NCBI RefSeq assembly: GCF_958979055.1
Contig: NC_084888.1
Location: 9,409,501 to 9,473,500 of the forward strand
DNA length: 64,000 nt
Direction of reading: 5' to 3'
Origin: Alnus glutinosa
Taxonomy: Eukaryota > Streptophyta > Magnoliopsida > Fagales > Betulaceae
Part shown: positions 1-11,100 of the stretch, one piece after another
Layout of the letters: every line of letters starts with the position of its first letter
How positions within the stretch are numbered: position 1 is the first letter of the stretch
The notes under the pieces: model-generated
Database searches by the model: none
The model's input: only the letters and a program-made list of their open reading frames with translations
What the model was told of the DNA's origin: nothing
Made by a program: the position numbers and the translations under genes

Positions 1-4
1 CCAT

Positions 5-39
5 CACACACACACACACACACACAAAAAAAAAAAAAA
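5..39. repeat. (CA)n and poly-A low-complexity tract
   Basis: A CA dinucleotide run passes directly into a poly-A run at the edge of the window. It lies just inside the internal end of the Copia-type element that follows. Confidence 0.9.
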
Positions 40-97
40 TAGTTTCATGACGATGATTCGATGTAGAAGACAAACTGAAGGAAGTTCCTCCCGTCAA

Positions 98-390
98 TTT
101 GCGGGGGAGTGTTAGAGAAAAAAGAGTTGTTCCAGCATATCAAGAATATTTCTTTGATTTCTTCTCCAATATTTTTCCTTATTTTTTTACCTAATTTTCT
201 CAATATTTTTCACTTTAATATTTCTCGATTGTGTGCCATGATTAGTGGGATGTACTATCCTCTATTTGCCTATATATTCATATATTTTGTAATCAAAAGC
301 ACTCAATGAAATAAGGAGCAATAGAGCGTTTTCTCTCTTTTGTGTTCTCCTCTTCTTTCCTTCTATCTCTTCTATTTTATTTTACTAGCA
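98..390 (+). mobile_element. 3' end and LTR of a Copia-type LTR retrotransposon (fossil)
   Basis: A purine-rich tract ending GCGGGGGAG (to 109) is followed at once by TGTTAGAG, the usual polypurine-tract/LTR junction. The LTR appears to run 110-390, about 281 bp, starting TGTTAG and ending CTAGCA, an imperfect inverted pair. It contains a TATA-like stretch near 270 and AATGAAATAA near 305. The internal part would lie to the left of the window, so the other LTR and the target duplication cannot be seen. It sits in intron 2 of the minus-strand gene at 422-973. The Copia assignment rests on size and termini and is an inference. Confidence 0.65.
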
Positions 391-421
391 AAGAAGAGTA
401 AAAGGGTGTGTGAATACGCAC

Positions 422-973
422 CTGGAGACATATAACAACGGAGGACGATTCATGGAGCAACCAATCCAAAATCCCCTGGTTCCGGCACCTCCAGAACGCC
501 CTGAATTCGCTTTCCCGAAGACCTTGATTCTGTTCCACACCCACCATATCATAAAGCCACTGAACCTTATTTTTTCGCTAGAGTGATACTGAGATATACC
601 AGAAGCAGTAAATACAGACCTGTCCATGTTGATCCAACCGCTTGTAGATGGGAGCCAGGATATTGAAAGTGGTGCATGATATGCAACCCTCTTCTGGGTC
701 TTCTTCTTGCTCTGCCCCTGCCTCCGTCTCCGTCTCCGGCATTGACTTCAAGGACCTGTACTTCGCTGTCAACTCACAAACCATTCTGCCGCAGTTTGGA
801 CCAGTTTCTTCCGTTTCCGGTAATGAGCAGATAACACGCACAACGGGCAAAGGAAACGAAAGCCAGAGAGTGATGCTTGTGGAAGCTCGATATTTTGCTG
901 ATGGATGCAAGTAGAAGAGTTTTGTTGTAGTAATTGGTCTGAGATTTCTTTTATAGCCGTGTCGGTGACTCAT
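422..973 (-). CDS. endonuclease/exonuclease/phosphatase family protein (At1g02270-like), first two exons
   Basis: Two exons are visible. Exon 1 ends at 620 (donor CAG|GTCTGT) and contains CISCTTFNILAPIYKRLD. Exon 2 is 422-529 (acceptor AACAG, donor CAG|GTGCGT) and reads NQGLRESEFRAF...RNQGILDWLL...VICLQ. Both junctions are phase 0. This is the start of the exo/endo-phosphatase fold of the plant family typified by 'uncharacterized calcium-binding protein At1g02270', which is related to CCR4-type nucleases. The catalytic core should begin in the next exon, outside the window. The start codon is uncertain: 973 is the most upstream ATG in the frame, but a Met near RMVCELTAKY (about residue 64) is also possible. 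Intron 2 contains a Copia LTR, so whether the gene is still whole depends on sequence to the left. Confidence 0.75.
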
Positions 974-1012
974 TCACCGTACTGTTTTCGTGGGCCGTAG
1001 ATGATGATGATG
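974..1012. other. 5' flank of the At1g02270-like gene
   Basis: Short upstream sequence of the minus-strand gene with an ATG-like triplet repeat (GATGATGATGATG). No clear promoter element was identified. Confidence 0.4.
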
Positions 1013-1015
1013 CTG

Positions 1016-1303
1016 CGAACTTGTTTGGCAGATGTTTGTAATTGTGAAATATTTATTTTAAAAGTTTTTAAAAGTAATTGACGTGATATAAAGTATAAAA
1101 AAATTTAAAATTATTTTATATTAAAGTGAAAAGTTTTATTTTATAGTGAATTTTTTTATTTAAATAATAATAAAAATTATTGATGTGATATAAAAAGTGA
1201 AAAAAAAAATAAAAATAAAAAATAATGCTTTTTATTTGATTTTTTTTAAAAGAAATGATAAAAAATAAAAGATGAATGTTAGTTGTTTGCCAAACAACCC
1301 CTG
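1016..1303. mobile_element. AT-rich MITE with TTGTTTGGCA termini
   Basis: The left end reads CTTGTTTGGCAGATGTTTG. The right end, reverse-complemented, reads GGGGTTGTTTGGCAAAC, giving short terminal inverted repeats around a very AT-rich core. This terminal style is common in small plant hAT-like MITEs. No target duplication is convincing (CTGCGAA versus CTGCAAT at the two edges). Confidence 0.5.
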
Positions 1304-1477
1304 CAATAGTGCAATCTTTCGCTTTCAATCCTACTCACTGGCTTATCTATAAACAAAAGGGAAGGTCCTACTCACTTGTCTATCCCAGGCTTGCCAATTG
1401 TAATAATTATTCTCTAACAATTACTTCTAAAAAAATTCAACTCTTTTACGTATTATCATTTATGAGGCTTTTTGAAA

Positions 1478-1517
<40 letters not shown>

Positions 1518-1660
1518 GTAATATAAAAGTGTGTAGTGCTTTTTTAAGAAGTTCGCATTTTAATAGCATTTTGAATTTTGAAATTTATTTTGAAAAGTGT
1601 ATTGTGGTTTAAATTGTTGGGAATTGTTTGTCAATAGTTTTAAAAAGTGTAATTATATGT
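1304..1660. other. noncoding, with a long poly-T
   Basis: AT-rich sequence with a T run of about 36 bp near 1479-1514. No gene or repeat structure was recognised. Confidence 0.5.
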
Positions 1661-1876
1661 TGGATTAGGATTTTCTCAAATTATTTGTCCGAATTTAAGA
1701 GAATTCGAATAGGTGATTGTGAGAGATAATTCATGGGACCACCTGACCAAATAAAAATTGGATTGTTCAACTACTTATCATGTCAAGTAAGTTCTATTTG
1801 TGAAGTCTCACAAGTCACAATCACCTGCTTGAATTCTCTCAAATTCGGACATATAATTTGAGAAGATCTTAATCCA
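1661..1876. mobile_element. MITE with about 65-bp inverted repeats
   Basis: The first and last ~65 bases are near-perfect reverse complements (left TGGATTAGGATTTTCTCAAA; right ends TTAATCCA). The core contains AAATAAAAATTGGA. Relatives of the same family occur at 29524-31036 (interrupted) and 46002-46180. No clear target duplication was seen. Confidence 0.75.
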
Positions 1877-2302
1877 TCTATGCTCTACACCCATTTTCTC
1901 CCACTACATACCGTTGAAGTGACATGAACCGAATGAAAGTAAAAAGTTTTACTTTTTTAAGTGGTTATTCAACTAATGTCATGTCAATCGGTGTGTGATA
2001 TTATAAATAAGTGTGAAGAATATAATCATTTTTTAAAAAATTACGTTAATGATTTTGAGGGAAAAAAAAAATTTTAAAAAAAAATTAAAACTGTTATCAA
2101 ATGAGGTCATAGTATAAGTTGAAGATAAGAGAAAATTGCCATAAATCAATTACGGAAGTGAGACCCATGCGTCATCCTTTGTATGGTCAAGATAACCATG
2201 AAAGAATCTGGGACACGCAATGCTTGTCTGTCGGGCCACTGCTAACTCACCGCATAAAAGTCGGAAAGGAAAGAAGGGGGAAAGCTAACAACAATTAATT
2301 AA
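1877..2302. other. noncoding intergenic DNA
   Basis: AT-rich, with a short A-rich tract near 2050. No gene was recognised. Confidence 0.5.
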
Positions 2303-2434
2303 AGAAAATGTTAAATTTACAACACTAATACAACAACTGGACAACAAATCCTTACAAGAGGGTGGGCTCCAGACACTGGGGCCCACCTTCTTGTGAGGGG
2401 TTGTTGTGATGGTATAGTGTAAGAATCAAATCTC
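2303..2434. mobile_element. MITE with 9-bp target duplication ATTAATTAA
   Basis: A 132-bp palindromic element. The left arm (GTTAAATTTACAACACTAA) pairs with the right arm around a centre of complementary GGTGGGCTCC and GGGCCCACC. ATTAATTAA flanks both sides (2294-2302 and 2435-2443). A 9-bp duplication is typical of Mutator-like elements. Confidence 0.7.
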
Positions 2435-2544
2435 ATTAATTAACAATACTTTATGGCCACGTCAAGCACTCACGTGTCTGCTCCATTTTCAGCCTCCTTT
2501 AATCTTCAATTTTTTTTCTTTTTTCTTTTTTCATATTTAGAATA

Positions 2545-2717
2545 GAGTAATGATTCACTACCACCTTTTAATACAACTTTTCACCACCTTACTTATTTGG
2601 CAAGGTGGTCCCCTACTACTTTTTAGGTTTTAAAAATAAAATAAGGTGAGAGACTACTTTGCCACATAAGCAAGGTGGTGAAAAATTGTATTAAAATATG
2701 GTAGTGAATCATTACTC
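2545..2717. mobile_element. Mutator-type MITE with 9-bp target duplication TTTAGAATA
   Basis: A 173-bp element beginning GAGTAATGATTCACTACCA and ending with its reverse complement. The arms extend about 75 bp. TTTAGAATA flanks both ends exactly (2536-2544 and 2718-2726). Confidence 0.85.
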
Positions 2718-2726
2718 TTTAGAATA

Positions 2727-3480
2727 ATTGTGATTGAATTTAGTAAGAGAATATATAAGATTGATTTGATGGTAATTAAATTTTATTATATTTATTTATC
2801 ACAACTTTTTTATAAATAGAAGTTTTATGCATTGTACGTATACCAAGAGAAATTATTTACGATCGTTCGTCAAAGATCAAACTACTTAAAATCTCTTGTT
2901 TTTATTTTATTATTTTATTTTGATTTTTTGATTTTTTATATTATCTTTACTGTTGGGTCGCAGCCACGCTTCTCTTGCTTTTTGGTTTTTTTTTCTTTTA
3001 ATTTCTTTGGCTTGGCTTGCAGGTTCACCCCTGAAATGTTTTGAAGTTTTCCTTTCAGCTTCCTTTCATTTTACAAGCTACATCTATTTTCTTTACTACA
3101 AGTCTACAACGACTAAACTAAATACTAAATAAATTGACATAAAATAAATTAAAATATTGTTTTGAAAATAATATTTACGTTTTAAAAAATAAAAAAGGAA
3201 AAACTGCATTTATTCTCTCCAATTAACTGGCAAATACGAGGTTGTTTCCACGATATATCTAAATGAAACAAAACATCTGCCGGCCCATGTCCTTAACACG
3301 ATGCATTCTGCAACTTCCTCGTGAAAAGGGGAGTGAAATTAGACAGAATAATTTTAAAATTTACAATTTGACAGAATAATTTGACAAAATCTTAATTTTA
3401 AATTTTTTGGGCCTAGAGGTAAAAATAAATAATCCAACGTGAGTGCTGTCAGACTGGAAGAATATTTGAGAACTTAATTT
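2727..3480. other. noncoding intergenic DNA
   Basis: AT-rich with pyrimidine tracts. Short open frames here show no recognisable protein features. Confidence 0.5.
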
Positions 3481-4749
3481 TTAGGGACCTCCTCTTGAGA
3501 AGAAACCCCTCCAAAAATTGGCGTATGCCACTATTTGCGGCGAGCACACGGTATTCTTTAGTAAAAGGCGAAAGAATAGTTCGCTTTGTGCTCACTGCGC
3601 GGCTGCGTGATTTACCACTACAGCGCTTGGGTTTTTTATATCTTACCATCTTACATAGCTCTTTCAAATCTCTCCAATGTGGGACAAAAATGCAAAGTTA
3701 GAACTACCACCAAGCGGACAGTTTGCAGTACGTGTGGGCATGCATAAAACGAAGGCCTTCCAATCTTCCATCCAACCCAGTGGACTTCGGTCTTTCTTGA
3801 GACAGACACTGGTGCTAGTCTGAAGGAAAGCGAAGATGCCGGCCATTACTCAGCTTCCAAGGTCGTTGAGAAGCTGGTGGACTCGGATGAGTTGGTTAAA
3901 AACGACTCGGTTGTCTCCACCACATCAATGGCGGGGTCCAAGTACATTGAGTTCATGGTCTTGTAAATGTCAATTCTGGTTCGGAAGGAGAGGGTTCTGG
4001 GTTGCTTACAAGAAGGTCAAGGCCACGAAGACCTTGCTTTTTATGTTTTTGAAAGAAAAGGGGAGCTTCATTTTCTTGCCCATCTCTGGTTTTTCTTAGG
4101 GGCTTGGTGAGAGATCATGTGGGTTCAGACGATTTTTGGAGGTGTGAGATGTGAGTTCTTTATATGGCATTAATGGACATTCAGAGAGGCTTGTGAGAGA
4201 GATTTTAAGGAAATTGGCAACTCGCAATTGGGGAAGGTTGGAATAAGGAAATGGGAGGGCTGGTGGGATGATAGAAAATTTTTGTTGATGCAAAGAACAT
4301 CTACAGACTCTGAGCTGCCTTTTAGGGGAGAGCTCTACTTGCACCTGCAAAAGAAATGAGTCATTAGAAAGCCCGGCGGTATAGAGACCGGAGGCATTCC
4401 GATGCCCAAGTCAATAAAGGCCTATAGAGGGGAGAGAAAAGCTAAAAAAAAGAGGTTAGAGAGTCTCCCTAAATACGGTAACAAGAGATATATAAATGAG
4501 TGTCTGAAACCCTAAGCCAAAGAAGGAAGATTGTATATGGTGTATCCCATGAGGTAGGTAGTGAACCTAGTGGTGCATCCTTTTAAGCCTCTTTGGACTC
4601 TTTAGCAACCGGGCTTTAGAGGTCTGTTAGTATGTAATATTTGGACCTTCCAGCGGTCCCTCGATTCATTTGGTTGATTAGTATACATGCTAATCAAAAT
4701 ATAAGAATCTGAATTTGTCTTATGGGCCTGTCAGTATTTAACCCCTTCA
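3481..4749. other. unassigned, more GC-rich segment; possible decayed coding relic
   Basis: Base composition rises compared with the flanks, and several short overlapping frames exist. One forward frame (about 3818-3966) reads SLKESEDAGHYSASKVVEKL and onward to SMAGSKYIEFMVL before a stop. A later frame reads LGKVGIRKWEGWWDDRKF. Neither matches a family I recognise. A CCAATGTGGGAC motif at about 3675 is often seen in plant promoters or LTRs. It could be an old element ORF or an eroded host gene; no function is proposed. Confidence 0.3.
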
Positions 4750-4893
4750 ATTTTTATTCCACAATTATTCTACAGTGCTGATGTGACAATTCCAACCAAC
4801 CCTTAAATCAGTAATTATTAAAAAATAAAAAATCAAGAGTTGGTTAAAATTGTTACCTCAACATTATAGGATAAATGTGGGATAAAAATGTAG
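4750..4893. mobile_element. palindromic MITE
   Basis: The left arm TTTTTATTCCACAATTATTC pairs with the reverse complement of the right end. The inverted similarity extends about 55 bp with mismatches, through CCAACCAACCC against GAGTTGGTTAA. Ends and target duplication are not exact. Confidence 0.6.
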
Positions 4894-5383
4894 TACTATA
4901 TAACATTACTAATTTGTTTTAAGAAAATTGGCAACTCATAAACTGTGCTAACCTCGTCCACTAATCCATAATCAGGCAGTTGCAATCACTTACCAAACAG
5001 CATCGCTTCGGAAACAAGTCCCCTCAACCTCCATGCCCTTACACCCTCACTCATCGCCACCTACATCCACCTGAGATGTTGCTTCATTACTAACAATTCA
5101 ACATCTTTCTTATATTACAGGCTATTGCTTTTTTTTTTTTTTTTTGAAAACAACTAAAATACAAGTTTTCATGGCATCTAATAAATCAAAACGAGATTAT
5201 ATTTTTGCTTTTGGACAGGAAAATAAACAAGTAATTAGTTGGTCTCTCTTTGTCCAATTCAGCTTCAACTGAAACATCTCAACTAACAGAAGGGCAATGC
5301 TCTTGTATTTGTTAGGTCAGATGCCATCATGGCCTCCATAAAAACATACCAAGAAAAAGAAGAAATCATTACAGGCAAACACA
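4894..5383. other. upstream region of the membrane-protein gene
   Basis: Contains a poly-T tract near 5132-5146 and AT-rich sequence. No defined promoter element was identified. Confidence 0.4.
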
Positions 5384-6322
5384 ATGAATAGGCAAGTACT
5401 CCTGCGCCCAGAAAATCCGGCATTTCAACCTCAATTTTGGGCCTCGGAAGATGTCCGCCTAAAATTTTTCAAATGTGTTAGATGGCAGCTAGAAGAAACC
5501 ATGGATCCGATTGACTGCCCTTATCACTATTTCTGCGATAGCGCTTATCCTGGCAATTATCCGCCTGCTGTGGACATGCTGGTATTTCTCTTCACACTAG
5601 CTTCATACTTGACAACCCTCTTCATTATGGCAATGGACATATCAAGAAGAGGGCAAACTTGCCTTAGTCAGTCAAAGAGGTACCTGTTACCATCTGGTCC
5701 AGTTGCCCTTCCAGTGATCCTCTTGGCGCTAGCAAAAGGGTACCAAATCAACACCGTATTTCCCTTGTCGAGCATCGGTCCTGCAATCCTCCAACTGGTT
5801 CACATTTCCGCTCTCGCTTTCGACCACGGCGCTAATAAAGACGTCAAATATGCCTTCTTTGAGGCATCAACGATTTCTGGGATTTTACATGCCAGCCTAT
5901 ACCTGGATTCTGTTCTCTTACCTTACTATACAGGTTTTGATGCCCTGGTGTCGTCAACCTTTTCAGGTGAGTGTGCATCCTGCGTGTGTAGGAAAGAGGT
6001 TTTGATTGTGGGAGGTATGTTAGTGTCATACAGGGGATGGTCGCTCACCACATTTTCTGTTGTGGGTGCTCTATGTTTGAGGATTGTCTGCAGGTTGTTC
6101 GGAGAAAAAATAGGAAATATTATACTGGCTAGGCCATGGCTGGAAAGTGTAGCTTGGATCTTTATATTGAAGGATTGTGTTTATCTAGCAACAAACTCCC
6201 CACCAGAGAGGTCATTGTTGAGAGTTGCTGCTTTTGGAGGTATACTTGCTTTAATTTGCCTTCATGTAATCAAATGGGCATGCACCATGATAACAAAATC
6301 GCATTCAAAGTGGAAGAAATGA
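5384..6322 (+). CDS. uncharacterised plant multi-pass membrane protein
   Basis: Intronless 312-residue frame. I do not recognise a named family. An acidic and cysteine-containing N-terminus (MDPIDCPYHYFCDSAYPGNY, residues 40-59) is followed by about seven hydrophobic segments, near residues 64-86, 105-122, 128-143, 162-183, 220-240, 252-268 and 279-300. The tail is short and basic (KSHSKWKK). The Met at residue 40 (position 5501) is an alternative start that would put the conserved-looking MDPIDCPYH block at the N-terminus. The gene ends about 330 bp from the convergent 3' end of RPF1. Membrane location is inferred from hydrophobicity. Function is unknown. Confidence 0.7.
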   Translation: MNRQVLLRPENPAFQPQFWASEDVRLKFFKCVRWQLEETMDPIDCPYHYFCDSAYPGNYPPAVDMLVFLFTLASYLTTLFIMAMDISRRGQTCLSQSKRYLLPSGPVALPVILLALAKGYQINTVFPLSSIGPAILQLVHISALAFDHGANKDVKYAFFEASTISGILHASLYLDSVLLPYYTGFDALVSSTFSGECASCVCRKEVLIVGGMLVSYRGWSLTTFSVVGALCLRIVCRLFGEKIGNIILARPWLESVAWIFILKDCVYLATNSPPERSLLRVAAFGGILALICLHVIKWACTMITKSHSKWKK

Positions 6323-6651
6323 GTATGGTATCATTTGCATCACAAAGAGGATAGAAATGACTGATCAGAAGAGACATAAATTTCCTTTAATTGGAGATTA
6401 TAATGATGAGAAGAAAACAACAATGTTCATATGTAAAATAGTCTCTCTCTTATCGACTATCAAATACAAAAATGGCCAAAACTGATCATAAAGATGCACC
6501 AAGCATCACAAAATATAATCAAATGGTCCAGCATATTGGGGGAGACAATTGAGATTAATTTCAACATCTTGTCCCCGGGTACCAACCCTCTTCACCTGAA
6601 AATGCTTCTACTCCACGAAAGAGGCAGTTGAGAGCAATATTCCAAAGCAAG
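6323..6651. other. convergent intergenic region
   Basis: Shared 3' flank of the + membrane-protein gene and the - RPF1 gene. No repeat or further gene was seen. Confidence 0.5.
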
Positions 6652-9600
6652 TTACAAGAAAAACCTCCTACGGCTTGTGTCCATTTCCGGCTGACATTCA
6701 AATAGGAAGGAAAGCATATAATGTGTCAGACACATAAGGGGAAGTTTTTCTCTTTCTATTTAGAACAAAAAGCAAGATAAATCATCAGAACAAAACAGCA
6801 GCCTGATTTGGTTGGTAAATGGACTACCTTATGAACCCACTCATATTCCCCGCCTTTAGTATCAAATGTTCCATGCTGCAGACTGATCAACTTCAGTGTG
6901 AACCTGGGGCCACACTCCTGCATGTTTATTGTATTAACATACATGCAGACTATACAGACTTCTAAAGAGATAAAACATAGTCAAATACAACTAATGTTAA
7001 GCTTAAAAGTCATTGGAATTATTAATGAACTTCCATAGATGTCTTAGGTATCAACACGGGGCCGTAGCAGAGTTACTGCAATTCAATTTTATTTTAGCAA
7101 ATTATGTTTTGCATCATGTGAACTGAAAGGGATTTACCATTGTCAATGCTGAACCTTTATATCTTCTAAGAGACAAACAAGTGTGTTTTAACTTTTCTAC
7201 TCACAGAGTCACCACATTCTCACTAGATGGCATTATCAACAATGTGGATGTCGCAATGGAAGTATCTACATATACATGTTTGCCGCCCCTAAGGCAACTG
7301 AAACCTTATATCACATGAAGTTTAAGGATAAAAAGAGAACCATGCAAATCTGACTTAGGACCATCTAATCACATTCAAACATCTAGCTAGGCAACCTGAA
7401 TGGGCTATATATACAATCTAAACTCATCGCCCCCCGTTCCTAAGGAAGCAGCATATCGCATTCCCATCCCTAATTTCCGTAATGATCACACTCTAGGTAA
7501 GGATGGGCCAAAGTAGGTAATATAGACTTTGTATTAGTGGAGTGATGTTTGGGGCTCAATTCTTATATTTTAACTAAAGTGAGGGAGGGAGCGAGAGGGC
7601 CTTTTAGAGCAATTTGTGGAGGTTGCAATATCAAAATCTTGAAATACAAATACAAGTAACAAATAAATTGACACTGACCTGAAGGCGGGCAACTACTTTG
7701 TCCTGAGGAGCTTTCTCTAACTTGGCATCCTTGGCCTTTTTACCTTCTGAGTTAGTCTCCTTACTTTCTTTGCTTTCAAAAATGTACCTGAACACATGAT
7801 AACAGAATGTATTTGTCAGAAAGCCAAACCTATAAAACAGTATAGAATTTTTATTGCAGTAGCTTACACAAGCTACAGAAACATACCGATGATGCCGGAA
7901 GAATATAAAATCTCGCTGATTGTGGAATGTGACAACTCTCCGCCCACGAAAATTTGGATCTTGCGGGAAAAGTGACTGTATTAATCTAAAGGTAACAAAA
8001 AAACCAAGAAAACTATTAAGAATAGAGTCTAGACAACCACAAACATCTTCATTACTTAACACACATATAAGATAAGAAAATTAAGATGCACTCAATTCAA
8101 TCAAGACCATATAAATGAAGTGTGTTTGAACTTTTAAGTAGTAGTCACATCTCATATAGTTTTTAAAAGATATTTCCAAAATGTACACCTTTAATTATAT
8201 ATAGAAGTCTACTTATCAAAAAAAATTATATATAGAAGAGTCTATACTGCAACGTTGGGGAGTGTAGACTTGGGAGTGCATCTAGCATTTCTCTATATAA
8301 AATAAGGAACATACCTTCCAATACGATGACCCAGGCGTGTTGTGAAGTTAGTCAACACGAGCTCGGGCTTGTGACTGGTTGGATTTCCATGATTCTGCAA
8401 GCAATATGGCGGGAGAGGGGGGAGACAATGAATACAAATGAAACAATTATTTCTTTCACAAATTTCTGACTAATCCTAGTAACATGAAAAATTAGGCATC
8501 ATCCTACTCACCAAAGCAGAAACCTGATGTTACAAGAGTAAGTATAAGAGTGGTTATACTTATAATTTTATAAATTACTATTTTTCTCCCGTGTTTCTTT
8601 CAAAATTGCCGTTTTTTGTCAATCTTCTTTGAGTTAATCTAGAGCTGGTGTCGTTAAGCTTGTGACTGTTTGGATAATTCGATAAACACAACAGAAGAAT
8701 GTCTTCTTTCATGTACCACACGTAATAGTAGCAAATTAAAAAATAAGGCTTGACACTAACTACTAAAGCCAAAAAAAAAAAAAAAGAGAGAGAGACACCA
8801 TAACCACATAATGCTAAGCATGTGATTTTAACAGTGGTCATAACTTCATAAATTCCTATTCTAATCCCATGATTCATTACAAATTTCCATTTTTGCCAAT
8901 CTTACCGAGTCAGTCTGATGCTAGTGTCCATTAAGCAATTAAAAACCATAATATATTTTAAATATTGGTCAATACAACGGCTCACATGATCTCATCAATC
9001 AAAGGTCTTGTATTGGTATATAAACATCAGCAACGAACCTTGAGATCCTTGCGCAAAACAAGCTTCGAAAGCTTGAAATGAGCAGTAGGTCCATCAGGCA
9101 CCCCAATTATTAGGAGAGCATCTACAAGACAGCCAAAGAGCCGATGGTCAAAATCCTCATACTGACAATAACAGAGGGGAATGAAAAAGATTAAAAAAAT
9201 CTCAAATATTTTATTTATATTCTCAACGTTCAAGGAACAGAAAATCAAGCCTGCGAAAAATATTCACATCACAGATTCCATATGAACTTCAGCAAGAAGC
9301 ATCACCAACCTGGTTCCCTGCGATTGGTGTGAACAACTATGACAGAAGTGAAGTCCTTGTTCTTAGCATATTCTACAATCTGTAAATGCCAAAAAGGGGG
9401 ATACATCAAAAGAAACTTCAAATGTTTTGAACTTTATGTTCATAGAGGGGTAAAAATCAAAAGCACCTTTTTCAAGTCATAGGTTCCTCTCTTGTAGTAA
9501 TGTGCATTTGGGATCACAGAAAGTAGTTCTGATATAAAAGCAGGCCCCCTCTGCAAACCAAAGATAATCTAAGCATGTTAGCCAGCATCTTGCTACAGGA

Positions 9601-10694
9601 AGGTTCAACTAGACTGATGCAGTATTAAAGATACAGTCATGATAAGCTTCACAGGTAGCTTAAGAGAACCAAAAATGGTAAAGAGGAGGGAGGACTTACA
9701 GTAGAATTGAAACGGGCAGTGGTGATTAAAACTTTTGGAGTACACTCACGCTTTAAAACTACACTGAATTCATCGGCATCATTTCCAGCAAACAGCTGCA
9801 AATGAACATAATTAACAGGTCAACTGCAAGAGTTATTCATCCAAGTGAATCTAGATAAATGTAAACATGTCAATAAAAATAGTCATTTATCCTGAAATTG
9901 TGAACATGTAAATTAACTTAGCTTCAAAGTTTCCACTCCCCTTAAATCATTAGCATCCGTAGTTTATACATTAAAATTGTGATAAGGTGACATTCAATTA
10001 TTATATGACATGAAGCGTAAATTCTGGTCCATCCCCTTTATATGTGTGGGTTGTCAATTTAGTTTGCATGAATTTGCAAGCCAACAGCTAGATCTATATA
10101 TAATATATAGGTTCCCTTTCTTTTCTAAATGAGATTTCTAAGCTATATTTTTCCATTCCATAAAATCCACGTAGCAATACATTAGCTTAAAAAAAATGAA
10201 ACGAACCCGGAAGAAGACAGAAATATACTGAAATTGTTAACAATAATTCGAAAAAGAGAGAGAGAGAGAAGACCTCTTCATCATCGGGCTTGCAAACAGT
10301 CTCATCTAATTCCCTGGTGTTCTCGATCGTATGAGGAACATTCCTTGGCGGAGGCTGCATTATTAACAAACCAAAACAAACAATTCAATTTACGAAAAAC
10401 GGAAAAAAGAAATAAAAAGAAAAAGAAAAGGCAAGGGACCTCCTCGCCGAGCTCGAGAGCGCGCTTCTCGGCGGCGTCGCGAGCCTGGATCTTCTTGCGC
10501 TTCTCGAGCTTCTTCTGGTGCTTGAGCTTGGCGTGCACCTCCGACCTCCTCTCCTTGTTCCTTATCATCGATGGCACTATCTCCACCGTCTTCTTCTTCT
10601 GCTGCTGCTGCTTATTTCTGTATTCTTCGTTCTCCTTCTCCGTCTCAAACGCATCCTCTGCATCGCTTTCGTTCGTCTTTCTCTTTCTCCCCAT
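6652..10694 (-). CDS. RPF1: ribosome production factor 1 (Brix domain), 11 exons
   Basis: A nucleolar Brix-domain protein of the Rpf1 family, which acts in maturation of pre-60S ribosomes; the Arabidopsis counterpart is At4g01560/MEE49. Exons, 5' to 3': 10694-10440, 10354-10274, 9795-9700, 9550-9467, 9379-9310, 9121-9039, 8394-8315, 7985-7887, 7787-7679, 6917-6828 and 6690-6652. All junctions are GT-AG and the frames join to 361 residues, close to the usual length. The N-terminus is lysine-rich ([11 protein letters not shown]; coiled [18 protein letters not shown]). The Brix core includes [38 protein letters not shown] and [20 protein letters not shown]. The C-terminus is [12 protein letters not shown]. 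The start at 10694 was chosen over the upstream Met because MGRKR matches the family N-terminus. No defect was seen, so it is probably active. Confidence 0.93.
8560..8936. repeat. diverged direct repeat inside RPF1 intron 6
   Basis: About 100 bp at 8560-8660 (ATTTTATAAATTACTATTTT ... GGTGTCGTTAAGC) recurs in the same orientation at about 8842-8936 (TTCATAAATTCCTATTC ... AGTGTCCATTAAGC). Unrelated sequence with an A/GA tract lies between them. It may be the two edges of an old element. Confidence 0.55.
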
Positions 10695-10768
10695 TCTTAA
10701 TTTCACTGCTCGCTGCGCACTGTAACCGTGCAACGTAGAAGAAGAAGAAGAAGAAGGAATTGGGGGTT

Positions 10769-10784
10769 TGGGCTGTTAGGGTTT
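10769..10784 (-). promoter_or_regulatory. site II motif plus telo-box upstream of RPF1
   Basis: On the minus strand AAACCCTAA (10784-10776) is a perfect telo-box. Immediately beside it the + strand reads TGGGCT (10769-10774), a site II (TGGGCY) element. They lie 75-90 bp upstream of the RPF1 start codon. This pairing is known from promoters of plant ribosomal-protein and ribosome-biogenesis genes, which fits the gene's role. Confidence 0.75.
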
Positions 10785-10800
10785 TTGCAAGGAAAGGAGG

Positions 10801-11100
10801 TTAATTTAATTTAATTTAATTTCTTGCAGCGACGTCGACCGTTCTCGTTTTATAAACTTAAGGTTCGTTTTGATAAAAAATTTGTTTTTTGGCCTTTTGG
10901 TTTTTTGTTTTTTTGAATAATATTATCAAACAATTTAACTATAAAACACTCTTATAAACACGAAAATAATTTTTATTTACATGTCACATCAAATAATTGA
11001 AAAATAAGAAAAGAAAAAAAATCCTCCAAAACACATTAATAAAAGGAGCCTTTTTCAAAAAATAAAATTGAAAAGCATTTTCCAAAATTTAAATAAAAAA
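10801..11100. other. AT-rich region upstream of RPF1
   Basis: Contains TTAATTTAATTTAATTTAAT near 10801 and T/A-rich runs. No gene was recognised. Confidence 0.4.

Noticed and set aside
10234-10725. 163-residue plus-strand frame opposite RPF1 exons 1-2
   Set aside because: Antisense shadow of the lysine-rich RPF1 N-terminus and its pyrimidine-rich intron.
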